64,000 bases of DNA from Larkinella terrae (lineage in GTDB: Bacteria; Bacteroidota; Bacteroidia; Cytophagales; Spirosomataceae), in the NCBI RefSeq assembly GCF_009668025.1, contig NZ_WJXZ01000002.1:124001-188000 (forward strand). Reading direction: 5' to 3'. This document shows, piece after piece, positions 26,686 to 36,463 of this stretch. Within the stretch, counting starts at the first letter, position 1. Each line of letters opens with the position of its first letter. Both the position numbers and the translations under genes were made by a program. The notes under the pieces were generated by a model that had not been told where the DNA came from, searched no databases, and saw only the letters and a list, made by a program, of their open reading frames with translations.

Positions 26686-27687
26686 ATGAAATTACTACTT
26701 ATAAAACGGATTGTGTTCGACTTTTTCGACGGAAAAGCGACGGCAATCCAGCGAAAGTACCTCGAAGAATGGCTCGCGGACGAAGCCAATCAGGAAACTT
26801 ATTACCAGTATCTGGACGAGTGGGAAAGCCAGCGGCCCCAGTTTGCGGTGGATGCCGACAAAGCGCTGGCGGCTTACCAACTGGTGCTGCAGAACGAACA
26901 ACAACCGGCTGTTCCGGCCAAACCGCTACCGGTTTCCTCATCCAATTCGTTTCAGCGATGGCTGAACTGGAGCATTGCGGCTTCGGTTGCGCTGGTGGCT
27001 TTGCTGGGCACCTACCGGTTTCGTTCTCAGTTGCTGTTTGAAACCCACCGGACGGCTTTCGGGCAAACCAGTACACATCAACTGGCTGACGGAACGGAAG
27101 TTACGCTGAATGCCAACTCCGTTCTGCGCGTTCCCCGGTTTGGCTTCGGCTCCAATACCCGCGAAGTGTTTCTGGAAGGTGAAGGTGAGTTTAAAGTAAC
27201 GCATACGCCTACGAACCAGCGGTTTATTGTCCGGACCGCCGACCGGTTTCAGGTCGAGGTACTGGGAACCGAATTTGTCGTTTATTCCCGAAAAAGAGGC
27301 AAACGGGTTTTTCTCAGTAAGGGAAAAGTGAAGCTGGATTTGCCGCAGGGGCAGCAGTTGTACATGCGGCCCGGCAACGTGGTAACCGTCGCGAATTCCG
27401 GTCAGTACCGGCTCATTGAGACCAAAACGTCCCGGCAGTATGTCGCCTGGAAAGACCACTGGTTTTATTTCGACAACACCTCCCTGAGCGAAGTGGCGAA
27501 CCAGATTCAGGAGCAATTCGGAATTAAGGTGGTGGTTTCAGACCCGAAACTGGCCCAACGGCGGATTGCCGGTAATTTCAGAGCCGAGCAGGCCGACGAT
27601 CTGTTCCAGATTTTAGCCGAGTTGCTCAACCTCAATGTAGTGAAAAAAGACAATCATATTGAATTGCGTACTCCTAAACATTCCTAA
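26686..27687 (+). CDS. FecR-family anti-sigma factor
   Basis: About 333 residues. A cytoplasmic N-terminus (MKLLLIKRIVFDFFDGKATAIQRKYLEEWLADEANQETYYQYL) is of the sigma-binding type. One membrane segment lies near residues 88-106 (WSIAASVALVALLG). The periplasmic FecR domain follows (HQLADGTEVTLNANSVLRVP, then REVFLEGEGEFKVTHTP) and a C-terminal DUF4974-like domain (FYFDNTSLSEVANQIQEQFGIKVVV). It should hold the upstream ECF sigma inactive until the SusC STN domain signals. I use the ATG at 26686 rather than a TTG at 26647. Confidence 0.92.
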   Translation: MKLLLIKRIVFDFFDGKATAIQRKYLEEWLADEANQETYYQYLDEWESQRPQFAVDADKALAAYQLVLQNEQQPAVPAKPLPVSSSNSFQRWLNWSIAASVALVALLGTYRFRSQLLFETHRTAFGQTSTHQLADGTEVTLNANSVLRVPRFGFGSNTREVFLEGEGEFKVTHTPTNQRFIVRTADRFQVEVLGTEFVVYSRKRGKRVFLSKGKVKLDLPQGQQLYMRPGNVVTVANSGQYRLIETKTSRQYVAWKDHWFYFDNTSLSEVANQIQEQFGIKVVVSDPKLAQRRIAGNFRAEQADDLFQILAELLNLNVVKKDNHIELRTPKHS

Positions 27688-27708
27688 CCCTTAACAATCC
27701 CACTGAAT

Positions 27709-30700
27709 ATGTTAATTCCATGTTTACAAAAAACCGCATTGGTTTCGCTGGTTGTGATGAGTCACCAACTGACTCAGGCACAATCGGTTGTGCTGGCCAG
27801 ACAACAAGCCTACGCCCCGGAACAGGTTCAGACAGCTCCAGTGGCGGGCCAGAAAATGAAAGAAGTGCTGACGGAATTAAGCCGTCAGCACCAGGTCAGT
27901 ATTTTGTTTGAAGAGACGACGGTCAGTGGCATTATGGTTCCGGCTACGGTGCGTCTGCGTTCCGGGAAGCTGGAAAAGCAATTGGAAACCTTGCTGAAAC
28001 CCTACGACCTGATGTTCAAAAAGGTAGGCAATCAGGCGTATTACATCATCAAAAATCCGGTAAAAAATACGAGCGAAGCCGTTACGATTCCGGAATCGGT
28101 TAATACGCCGATTTCGCAACGGGGAGTAACGGGGTCGAACGGAGCGGTTTTTTCGTCAACCTCCCCGGGCATCGCCATCGCCGATTTTACGGTAAGTGGC
28201 AAAGTGACCAGTGAAAAAGGGGAGGGGCTGCCCGGTGTCAGTGTGGTCATCAAAGGAACGACGCGGGGAACGGTTACGAACAACGAAGGCAATTACACCC
28301 TTTCGGTGCCGGAAGCCGGCAGCGGGGCGACCCTGGTTTTTAGTTTTGTGGGGTATCTATCGCAGGAGATGAATGTGAGTTCATCGACCACCATCAATGT
28401 TTCGCTGAAACCGGACGACAAAGTGCTGGAAGAGATCGTCGTGATCGGTTACGGTACGGCCAAGAAAAGCGATTTGACCGGTGCGGTCGGAACGGTGAAG
28501 GAAGCCGAACTGAAAGAACGGCCAACGGCTTCGCTGCAGCAGGCGCTGTCGGGTCGCATGCCGGGCGTCCAGGTCAACACCAACTCGGGTCGCCCGGGTG
28601 GCCGGACCACCATCCGCGTGCGCGGTTTCAGTTCCATCAACTCGTCCAATAACCCGCTGTACGTGGTGGACGGCGTGATGCTGCCGCAGGGCACGCAAAA
28701 CCAGTTTAGCTCGGCCATCGACTACATCAACCCCAACGACATCGTATCGGTGGAAGTCTTGAAAGATGCTTCCTCGACCGCCATTTACGGGGCGCGGGGC
28801 GCCAACGGCGTGGTCCTGGTAACGACTAAAAAAGGAAAATCCGGCCAGGGACAGGTAACGTACAACGTCGACTTCAGCGTCAACACCATCGGTCCGAATC
28901 CTCCGCACGTGCTGAATTCCGCGCAATACATGGCGGTAGAGGACCTGGCGTGGGCCAACATGGCCAAATATGATCCGGCGGGTTGGGCGGCTGGCAAGTG
29001 GGCGTATCTGAACCCCAAACTCCGCCGTATTGACCCACGGGTGTGGAACTCCGACGGTAGCCCGAAATACGATACCGACTGGTTCAGGGAAACGAGCCAG
29101 AATAAACTCTCGCAAAACCACCAGCTGGGCTTCAGCGGAGGTAACGACCGAACGCAGTACTCGATTTCACTGGGTTACCGGGACGACGAAGGCCTACTGA
29201 AAACCTCGTACATGAAGCGGTATTCGGGCCGGTTTACGATCGATGATCAGGTAAAACCGTGGCTGAAAGTCGGGGGTACGCTGAGCTACAACAACCAGTC
29301 GGAAAACATTGTGGACCAGGCTGATGCGGTGGCCCGTCAGATTGTGGAAGACTTCCCTTTCCTGCCCGTGAAATACGATGACGGAAGCTTCGCCAACAAC
29401 AAGGATTTTCCGTTTGCCGAAGGAACCATGAGTTCTTACCACCGATTGATGGACACCCGGTACATTCTGAATACGCAGACGACCATCGGGAGCTTGTATT
29501 CCAACATTACTTTCGCCAAAGGGCTGGAAATGCGCACGATTTTAGGCGCGAACATCCAGACGCAGGAAAACAACATTTCCGTCACCCGAACGCTGAACAT
29601 CGGCGGGAACGGAAATGCCTCGACCAGCAACCGGAAAGACTCGTTCTGGTCGCTGGAAAACTATTTGACTTACAACAAGCAGATCAACGAGAAACATGCC
29701 ATCAACGCCCTGTTGGGGATTTCCTGGCAGGAAACGAACAGCTTTGCCATGAGTGCGGCTGTAAGCGGTTTTGCGACGGACTACTTCGGTTTCAATAACT
29801 TAGGTGCCGGGGCTACCAACCCCAGCGTGGGTTCCAGTGCTGGGCGGTTTGCGTTTAACTCCTATTTCGGCCGGATCAACTACAGCCTGATGGACAAGTA
29901 CCTGGTGACGGTAACAGGTCGGGCGGATGGTTCGTCGAAATTCGGGGAAAACCACAAATTCGCTTTCTTCCCCTCGGCGGCTCTGGCCTGGCGGGCATCG
30001 GAAGAAGAGTTTCTGAAAGGCAACTCGCTGATCTCCAATCTGAAAGTACGGACCAGCTTCGGTTTGACGGGGAACTCCGAAATTCCGCCTTACTCGTCCC
30101 TGTCACTCTTAAGCTCGAACTACGCGACGGTGTACGGCGACACGAAAGTATCGGGAACGGGGGTCAGCCGGTTGGCCAACCCGGATTTGCGCTGGGAGAA
30201 AACCGCTCAGACCGACGTGGGTATTGAACTGGGCTTGCTGAAAGGCCGCATCAATCTGGAAGCCGATTATTATTACCGCAAAACGACGGACATGCTGCTG
30301 GATGCGCCGGTGCCGCGTACGAGCGGCTATGGCACCATTCGCCGGAACGTAGGCTCGATGCAGAACAAAGGTTTTGAATTTGGTCTGAACACGGTAAACG
30401 TCGACGCGGGCGGTTTTCAATGGAACACGACCTTCAACATCTCCTTCAACCGCAACAAAGTGTTGTCGCTGGCAACGCCTTCGGACATTTTTAACGTGGG
30501 TGGTCCGAACTTCACCAACCCGACCAACGTCATTCGGGTGGGTGAGCCAGTGGGTTCGTTCTGGGGTTTGACCCGCGTCGGGATTTGGAGCGAAGCGGAA
30601 CGCGAAGAAGCCGCCAAGTTTGTCAGCTACCGGAACGGGTTGACGATTCTGCCGGGTGACATCAAGTACCTGGATGTGAACGGGGACAAAGCCATCACGG

Positions 30701-31248
30701 ACGCTGACCGGAGCATCATCGGCAACGGCAGCCCGAAGGCCTGGGGCGCTTTTTCCAACACCTTTCGGTACAAGAATTTTGACCTTACTCTGGAATTGCA
30801 ATACTCGTACGGCAATGACGTCATGGACCTGAATATTTCAACCAGCGAAGACCGTCAGGCGCTGGCCAATAGCTACACCTCGGTGTTAAATGCCTGGACG
30901 CCAACGAATCAGAACACGATGATCGCCGAAATTCGGGATACGCGGGCCGGTTACGTCCTGAACGTAGACAGTTACTGGATCAAGGACGGATCGTTCCTGC
31001 GGGGCAGAAACCTGCTGCTCGGCTATACGTTTCCAACCAATCTGACGAATAAACTCAAGCTAAACCGCCTGCGGGCCTACGCCACCGTGCAGAATTTTTT
31101 CCTGCTGGTGAAAGACAAAATTATCGGTGATCCGGAAGTTACGCCGACCAACCAGGGAGACAGCAACAGCGCGTTCTCGCAGGGGATGATCTGGCATAAT
31201 TACCCCAAACCGACTACGTACATGTTCGGGTTGCAGATTGGTTTGTAG
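27709..31248 (+). CDS. SusC/RagA TonB-dependent transporter with STN signalling domain, pair 1
   Basis: An 1179-residue outer-membrane protein. A signal sequence (VSLVVMSHQLTQAQS) is followed by an STN domain (about residues 45-110, MKEVLTELSRQHQVSILFEETTVSG), a CarboxypepD_reg-like domain (TVSGKVTSEKGEGLPGVSVVIKGTTRGTVTNNEG) and a TonB plug (EEIVVIGYGTAKKSDLTGAVGTV, IRVRGFSSINSSNNPLYVVDGVMLP). A long beta-barrel ends in FGLQIGL with an aromatic or hydrophobic C-terminus. The STN domain is what contacts FecR, matching the sigma/anti-sigma pair just upstream. It imports substrate together with the SusD encoded next. Substrate unknown. Confidence 0.94.
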   Translation: MLIPCLQKTALVSLVVMSHQLTQAQSVVLARQQAYAPEQVQTAPVAGQKMKEVLTELSRQHQVSILFEETTVSGIMVPATVRLRSGKLEKQLETLLKPYDLMFKKVGNQAYYIIKNPVKNTSEAVTIPESVNTPISQRGVTGSNGAVFSSTSPGIAIADFTVSGKVTSEKGEGLPGVSVVIKGTTRGTVTNNEGNYTLSVPEAGSGATLVFSFVGYLSQEMNVSSSTTINVSLKPDDKVLEEIVVIGYGTAKKSDLTGAVGTVKEAELKERPTASLQQALSGRMPGVQVNTNSGRPGGRTTIRVRGFSSINSSNNPLYVVDGVMLPQGTQNQFSSAIDYINPNDIVSVEVLKDASSTAIYGARGANGVVLVTTKKGKSGQGQVTYNVDFSVNTIGPNPPHVLNSAQYMAVEDLAWANMAKYDPAGWAAGKWAYLNPKLRRIDPRVWNSDGSPKYDTDWFRETSQNKLSQNHQLGFSGGNDRTQYSISLGYRDDEGLLKTSYMKRYSGRFTIDDQVKPWLKVGGTLSYNNQSENIVDQADAVARQIVEDFPFLPVKYDDGSFANNKDFPFAEGTMSSYHRLMDTRYILNTQTTIGSLYSNITFAKGLEMRTILGANIQTQENNISVTRTLNIGGNGNASTSNRKDSFWSLENYLTYNKQINEKHAINALLGISWQETNSFAMSAAVSGFATDYFGFNNLGAGATNPSVGSSAGRFAFNSYFGRINYSLMDKYLVTVTGRADGSSKFGENHKFAFFPSAALAWRASEEEFLKGNSLISNLKVRTSFGLTGNSEIPPYSSLSLLSSNYATVYGDTKVSGTGVSRLANPDLRWEKTAQTDVGIELGLLKGRINLEADYYYRKTTDMLLDAPVPRTSGYGTIRRNVGSMQNKGFEFGLNTVNVDAGGFQWNTTFNISFNRNKVLSLATPSDIFNVGGPNFTNPTNVIRVGEPVGSFWGLTRVGIWSEAEREEAAKFVSYRNGLTILPGDIKYLDVNGDKAITDADRSIIGNGSPKAWGAFSNTFRYKNFDLTLELQYSYGNDVMDLNISTSEDRQALANSYTSVLNAWTPTNQNTMIAEIRDTRAGYVLNVDSYWIKDGSFLRGRNLLLGYTFPTNLTNKLKLNRLRAYATVQNFFLLVKDKIIGDPEVTPTNQGDSNSAFSQGMIWHNYPKPTTYMFGLQIGL

Positions 31249-31254
31249 GTGAAT

Positions 31255-31341
31255 CGGTTTTCGGTATACGGTTTTCAGTTACCGGTGTGCACCAAAGAAT
31301 GGAATGCGTCAGCCGACCGAAACCGAATACCGTAAACCCTT
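31255..31341. repeat. Imperfect palindrome between SusC and SusD, related to 36334-36454
   Basis: Contains TCGGTATACGGTTTTC on the left and GCGTCAGCC, CCGAATACCGTAAACC on the right, which pair imperfectly. The same words occur in the larger 36334-36454 element. It lies inside the transport operon and could tune relative expression of SusC and SusD. Confidence 0.7.
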
Positions 31342-31373
31342 CTTTTCAAGTGTTCAAAAAACGATTTCAAAAC

Positions 31374-32930
31374 ATGAATTATATCGTTCGCAAAGTAAGT
31401 AAAGCGGTTTTGCTGAGTGCTATTCTGCTGGGACCCGTCGGTTGCAAGGACTTCCTCAACGAGCAGGCACCCTCCAACCTGACCCCCGACAACTTTTACA
31501 CCATCCCCGATCACGCGGAAGCGGCCATTGCTTCGGTCTACGCCGACATGCGTTTTATGGGCGATGGTGCCGGAATTTTCTCTTCCAACTGGCAACTGCT
31601 GGAAGCGCTCACCGGTACCTCCACCACTGAAACCGCTCAGAACTCGGATTTGAACAACCTTTACGGGTTGGTCCACGACGGCAACACGGTGCACGTGGTC
31701 AATTACTGGAACGGGCTCTTCAAAGTGATTGCGCAGGCCAATCAGGTTCTTGATCGCGTGCCGGGCATTACGCCGATGGATGCGGCTCAGAAAACCAAAA
31801 TCCTGGGCGAAGCTCGGTTTTTGCGGGCCAATGCCTACTTCACGGCGGTTCGCTTGTGGGGGGATGTGCCCCTGATTACCAAACCGCAAACGGCGACATC
31901 GGAAGACTTCATGCCCGCGCGCACGCCCCAGGATGCCGTTTACAAGCAAATCGTTGATGACCTGGTAGCCGCTGAAGCCGCCGGTCTGGCCTGGACGGAT
32001 TTGACGGGCCGGGTGAACCTGGCCGCCGTGAAAACCCTGTTGTCGAAAGTGTATTTGACGATGGCTGGTTTCCCATTGAGCAAAGGCGCTACGCACTACA
32101 AACTGGCGGCTGACAAAGCCCTGGAAGTCATCACCTACGCCAATGCCAATCCGACAGCGATTGGCCTGTTCACGAGCTACGAAGACGTGCATAAGGAGAG
32201 TACGGAAAACCGTATGGAGCATTTGTTCATGCTGCAATACAACACGCTGGTGGCCGGAAACCCGATGGACAACATGTACCCGAACTTCAAACCGGTGACC
32301 TACAACGGACCATCAGGAACGGGCAGCACGGTGCCAACACCATCGTTCTATGCTTCCTACGAAACCGGCGATTTGCGGGCGAAGGACCAGGGTTATTTCT
32401 ACTCGACTTATTACACCAACGGCAACGGGGCACCATTCGCTCTGGGCGCGAACTACATCTTCAAGCACTTCAACCGAACGGCCAACGGAACTTCGGGAGT
32501 TGCCGGCACGCGTCAGAACAACCTGAACGTACCGCAAATCCGGTACGCCGAAACGCTGTTGATCTATGCCGAAGCACAAAATGAATTGGGTGCTCCGACG
32601 CAGGTCGCTTACGATGCGCTCAAGAAAATCCGGGATCGGGCGGGCCTGACAACACCGGCTTTGGGCACCTACACCCAGGCGACGTTCCGGGAAGCGGTGT
32701 GGCGGGAACGGTGGCACGAACTGTGCTACGAGCAGCTGACCTGGTTCGACATGGTTCGGTTGCGGAAAGTGTACAACGAGAAGACGAACGGTTTCGACAA
32801 CTTTGTGGGCCACGTCAACCTGAGCTCGAATCAGCCGTTGCAGGAGAAGCACCTGTTGCTGCCGCTGGGCAAGCAGGAGATGCTCAACAACCCCAACCTG
32901 AAACCGCAAAATCCGGGGTATCCGAACTAA
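31374..32930 (+). CDS. SusD/RagB lipoprotein, pair 1
   Basis: About 518 residues, beginning MNYIVRKVSKAVLLSAILLGPVGCKDFLNEQAP. This is a lipoprotein signal with the lipid-attached Cys in a GPVGC context and the usual KDFL start. The helical TPR-rich body is seen in TPDNFYTIPDHAEAAIASVYADM and ARFLRANAYFTAVRLWGDVPLIT. The conserved C-terminal RagB segments are QIRYAETLLIYAEAQNELG and FREAVWRERWHELCYEQLTWFDMVR, ending NPNLKPQNPGYPN. SusD lids the SusC barrel and captures substrate at the cell surface. I chose the ATG at 31374 because it places the lipobox correctly. Confidence 0.94.
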   Translation: MNYIVRKVSKAVLLSAILLGPVGCKDFLNEQAPSNLTPDNFYTIPDHAEAAIASVYADMRFMGDGAGIFSSNWQLLEALTGTSTTETAQNSDLNNLYGLVHDGNTVHVVNYWNGLFKVIAQANQVLDRVPGITPMDAAQKTKILGEARFLRANAYFTAVRLWGDVPLITKPQTATSEDFMPARTPQDAVYKQIVDDLVAAEAAGLAWTDLTGRVNLAAVKTLLSKVYLTMAGFPLSKGATHYKLAADKALEVITYANANPTAIGLFTSYEDVHKESTENRMEHLFMLQYNTLVAGNPMDNMYPNFKPVTYNGPSGTGSTVPTPSFYASYETGDLRAKDQGYFYSTYYTNGNGAPFALGANYIFKHFNRTANGTSGVAGTRQNNLNVPQIRYAETLLIYAEAQNELGAPTQVAYDALKKIRDRAGLTTPALGTYTQATFREAVWRERWHELCYEQLTWFDMVRLRKVYNEKTNGFDNFVGHVNLSSNQPLQEKHLLLPLGKQEMLNNPNLKPQNPGYPN

Positions 32931-33141
32931 AAGTAGCTAAATTCTTGTATTGTAATGAAATAGTACAAACCGGTGAACTCCTGCTTTGCGTAAAACACTA
33001 ATAATAGGGAAGTCTTCTGATTCGTTGGATGTAGAGCGCGGGTTTGCCGGAAAGTTGCTAAATTTAGGGGTAAAAGTTAGTATGATAAGTGGCGTGAAAA
33101 GCTTGTTCCGTACGGAGTCGATGGTAAGAATAAAGCATAGA

Positions 33142-36100
33142 ATGACGAGCCGAACTAAGGTGTTGATGATGGGATTGGCGTGCTTTTCTGCAAGCGTGCT
33201 GATCCAGAGCTGTGGTGTAGACAAACCGGCCGAAATTGAAGAACTGGCGGATCAGCTTCCGGATCAGGTGGATTATAACCTGCACGTGAAGCCGATTCTG
33301 TCGGACAAATGTTTTTTCTGCCACGGGCCGGACAAAAACAGCCAGAAAGGCGGTTTGGAACTGGCCACCCGCGAAGGCGCAATGGCGGCTTTGAAAAAAG
33401 CGAAGAATAAAAAACACGCCATCGTTCCCGGCGATCTGGCCGAAAGTGAGGTCTATTACCGACTGGTGACGAAGGACGAGGATGAGATGATGCCGCCCAA
33501 GTCGTCGAACCGGGTGCTGACGAATTACGAAAAAGCCGTACTGCTGAAATGGATCGAGCAGGGCGCGGAATACAAACCGCACTGGGCGCTGATCAAACCG
33601 GAAAAACCGGAACTGCCCACCGTGAAGGATACGCGCTGGCCCAAAAATCCGATCGATTATTTCACGCTGGCTAAAATGGAGGAAAAAGGGTTGAAACCCG
33701 CTCCAGAAGCCGATAAAGAGAACCTGCTGCGCCGGGTAACGCTGGATTTGACCGGTTTGCCGCCGACGGTGGCCGAAGAAGACGCTTTTCTGGCCGATCG
33801 TTCCCCGAATGCGTACGAAAAAGTAGTCGACCGTTTGCTGAAATCGCCCCATTACGGCGAGAAAATGGCAGTCGACTGGCTGGATGTATCCCGTTATGCC
33901 GATACGCATGGCTACACCGTCGATCGCTACCGCCCGATGTGGCCCTGGCGCGATTGGGTGATTCAATCTTTTAATAAAAACCAGCCTTTCAATCAATTCA
34001 TTACCTGGCAGTTGGCCGGTGATTTGTTGCCAAAGGCCAATCGCGAGCAACGGCTGGCGACGGCCTTCAACCGCAACCATTCGCAGAACATGGAAGGCGG
34101 TATTATCAACGAAGAGTTCCGGGTGGAATACGTCGCCGACCGCGCCAATACCGTCGGAACGGCTTTGATGGGCCTGACGGTGGAATGCGCCCGTTGCCAC
34201 GACCACAAATTCGACCCGATTTCGCAAAAAGATTATTACAGTCTGTTCGCGTTTTTCAATAACGTCGACGAAGCCGGGCAAATCTCCTGGGACGACGCGA
34301 TGCCGGTGCCGACGATGCTGCTTTCCCAGCCGAAACACGACAGCCTGCTGACGTTTCTGGATACCAAAATCAGGGCGACGGAAAGCGCGATCAGTCAAAC
34401 CGTTCAGGCGGAACAAGCGGCTTTTGTCAACTGGCAAAAAAACGCTACCGCCATTCCGTTCGATTACCGGAAAGGATTGCAGGCCCATTTTACCTTTGAC
34501 AAACTGGTGAACGGTAAGTTCCTGAATGAAGTCAGCAAGAAGGATACCGGCAAGGTCCTCGACCCGGTTTTGGTGCCGGGCAAACGCGGGAATGCGTTTC
34601 AGTCCAACGGCGACGACATTCTGACGCTGGGTCAGGTCGGTATTTTCAACCGGTCCGAACCGTTTACGATTGGCGTGTGGGTCAATATTCCCAAAGATGT
34701 TTCCAAAGCCGCGCTCGTTCACAAGGGCAACGGCGATATCCTGTACAACTTCCGGGGGTATTTCCTGAACCTGCGCGATGGCAAAGCGGAATTGCTCATG
34801 GCGCATACCTGGCCATACAACGCCATTGTCCGACTGAGCAATCAGGTATTGCCGAAAGAAAAATGGATTCAGCTGACGATGACCTACGACGGTTCGAGCA
34901 AGGCCAACGGTTTGCGGTTGTACGTCGACGGGAAAGAGGCTGCGATGACGACCGAAAAGGATAATCTGTACAAAGACATTCTGTTCAGCAAAGGCAAGCA
35001 AACCGGTTTGATGGTCGGCGCCGACATGCGCGGACCCGGTTTTAAGAAAGGTTCGGTGGATGATCTGGTGGTTTACAACCGGGCGTTGACATCGCCGGAA
35101 GTGCTGGCGCTGGCACAATCCGGCCAGCAACTCAACACTTCCAACGCCGATGCGCTGAAGAATTACTATTTGAATACGGTTTCGTCGACCTACCAGCAAC
35201 GGCGGGATACGCTGCAGAAATTGCGGGCGGAACGAAACCGGGTTACGGAGGAGATTCCGGAGATTATGGTGATGGAGGACATGAAGAAACCCCGGCCGAC
35301 TTTCCTCCTCAAACGGGGCGTCTACGATGCACCCGGCGAACAGGTTCGTCCGGATGTTCCGGCCAGTGTGTTGCCGTTTCCGAAAGAATACCCGAGAAAC
35401 CGCCTGGGGCTGGCGCAGTGGCTGCTGCACCCCGACAATCCGCTGACGTCCCGCGTGGTGGTCAACCGCTACTGGCAAACCTATTTCGGAACGGGACTGG
35501 TGAAGTCTGCCAACAACTTCGGGAACCAGGGCAATTTGCCCACGCATCCTGAATTGCTCGACTGGCTGGCCGTACAATTTAGAGAGTCAGGATGGAATGT
35601 GAAGGCGATGCAAAAGATGCTGGTGATGTCGGCGACCTACCGGCAGTCGTCGCGCGGAACCCCGGAATTGCTGCAAAAAGATCCGGAAAATACGTGGCTG
35701 GCCCGTGGCCCCATGTTCCGGCTGACGGCGGAAATGATTCGGGATAACGCCCTGGCCGCGAGCGGGTTATTGTCGACGCGTTTGGGTGGGGAAAGCGTAA
35801 AACCGTACCAGCCGGAAGGGTTATGGACGGTCAACAGCGCGACGTATGACCAGGCAACCGGCGAGGGATTATACCGCCGGAGTTTGTACACGTTCTGGCG
35901 CCGGACGAATCCGCCCCCGTCGATGAACACCTTCGATGCGCCCTCGCGGAGTTATTGCGTGGTGCAGCGGCAAAAAACCAGCACGCCTTTGCAGGCACTG
36001 ATCCTGCTCAACGATCCGCAGTTTGTCGAAGCCGCCAAGGTGGTGGCCGCCCGGTCGTTTACCGGAAACAAACCGCTGACGGATCAACTGACGCAGGTCT

Positions 36101-36330
36101 TCCGGCTGCTAGCGAGTCGAAAACCGACGAACAAAGAGCTGGCGATTCTGACGAAATTATACCAGCAGGAATACCAGAAATTCCGGAAAACCCCCGCCAA
36201 AATGGAGGGCTGGATTCAGGCCGGTGAATATAAACTGACACAATCGAGTGCCGAAATGCCCGCTCTGGCGGCTGGCGCAGTCGTCGCCAGTACGGTGATG
36301 AATTCGGAAGCGTTTATTACGAAACATTAA
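33142..36330 (+). CDS. PSCyt1-DUF1549-LamG-DUF1553 cytochrome lipoprotein, copy 2
   Basis: About 1062 residues, closely similar in layout to the 18983-22444 gene. The start MTSRTKVLMMGLACFSASVLIQSC gives a clear lipobox (Cys24); an in-frame ATG at 33121 is an alternative. Heme motif CFFCH at residues 57-61 (PSCyt1) is followed by DUF1549 (LLRRVTLDLTGLPPTVAEEDAFL). A second CxxCH is at CARCHDHKFDP, then a LamG-like domain (HFTFDKLVNG, FTIGVWVNI) and DUF1553 (NRLGLAQWLLHPDNPL, NRYWQTYFGTGLVKSANNFGNQG). The Lys/Glu insert of copy 1 is absent. It follows SusD by about 210 bases and precedes DUF1501 copy 2. Confidence 0.92.
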   Translation: MTSRTKVLMMGLACFSASVLIQSCGVDKPAEIEELADQLPDQVDYNLHVKPILSDKCFFCHGPDKNSQKGGLELATREGAMAALKKAKNKKHAIVPGDLAESEVYYRLVTKDEDEMMPPKSSNRVLTNYEKAVLLKWIEQGAEYKPHWALIKPEKPELPTVKDTRWPKNPIDYFTLAKMEEKGLKPAPEADKENLLRRVTLDLTGLPPTVAEEDAFLADRSPNAYEKVVDRLLKSPHYGEKMAVDWLDVSRYADTHGYTVDRYRPMWPWRDWVIQSFNKNQPFNQFITWQLAGDLLPKANREQRLATAFNRNHSQNMEGGIINEEFRVEYVADRANTVGTALMGLTVECARCHDHKFDPISQKDYYSLFAFFNNVDEAGQISWDDAMPVPTMLLSQPKHDSLLTFLDTKIRATESAISQTVQAEQAAFVNWQKNATAIPFDYRKGLQAHFTFDKLVNGKFLNEVSKKDTGKVLDPVLVPGKRGNAFQSNGDDILTLGQVGIFNRSEPFTIGVWVNIPKDVSKAALVHKGNGDILYNFRGYFLNLRDGKAELLMAHTWPYNAIVRLSNQVLPKEKWIQLTMTYDGSSKANGLRLYVDGKEAAMTTEKDNLYKDILFSKGKQTGLMVGADMRGPGFKKGSVDDLVVYNRALTSPEVLALAQSGQQLNTSNADALKNYYLNTVSSTYQQRRDTLQKLRAERNRVTEEIPEIMVMEDMKKPRPTFLLKRGVYDAPGEQVRPDVPASVLPFPKEYPRNRLGLAQWLLHPDNPLTSRVVVNRYWQTYFGTGLVKSANNFGNQGNLPTHPELLDWLAVQFRESGWNVKAMQKMLVMSATYRQSSRGTPELLQKDPENTWLARGPMFRLTAEMIRDNALAASGLLSTRLGGESVKPYQPEGLWTVNSATYDQATGEGLYRRSLYTFWRRTNPPPSMNTFDAPSRSYCVVQRQKTSTPLQALILLNDPQFVEAAKVVAARSFTGNKPLTDQLTQVFRLLASRKPTNKELAILTKLYQQEYQKFRKTPAKMEGWIQAGEYKLTQSSAEMPALAAGAVVASTVMNSEAFITKH

Positions 36331-36333
36331 AAT

Positions 36334-36454
36334 GGTATTCGGTATACGGTTTTCTGTTTACGGTGGCTGACGCATTTGGACTGCCGTATGTGTAAAAAAT
36401 GGATGAGAAAGCATGCGTCAGCCACCGTAAACAGAAAACCGTATACCGTAAACC
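36334..36454. repeat. 41-bp-arm palindrome between DUF1553 and DUF1501 genes, copy 2
   Basis: Arms 36334-36374 and 36414-36454 pair over about 41 positions with only a few mismatches near the outer ends, around a 39-base loop. The arms carry GTATACGGTTTTCTGTTTAC and GGTGGCTGACGCA. A shorter, decayed relative lies at 31255-31341 in the same operon. Confidence 0.9.
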
Positions 36455-36463
36455 ACAAAGCAT

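Noticed and set aside
31255-31341. Transcription terminator between SusC and SusD
   Set aside because: The stem is imperfect, no T-run follows, and SusC/SusD pairs are normally co-transcribed; a repeat element fits better.
33064-35577. Long 837-codon minus-strand ORF opposite cytochrome lipoprotein copy 2
   Set aside because: It is an antisense shadow of a clearly real gene with heme and DUF1549/DUF1553 motifs; the antisense protein is histidine/arginine/glutamine-rich with no domain.
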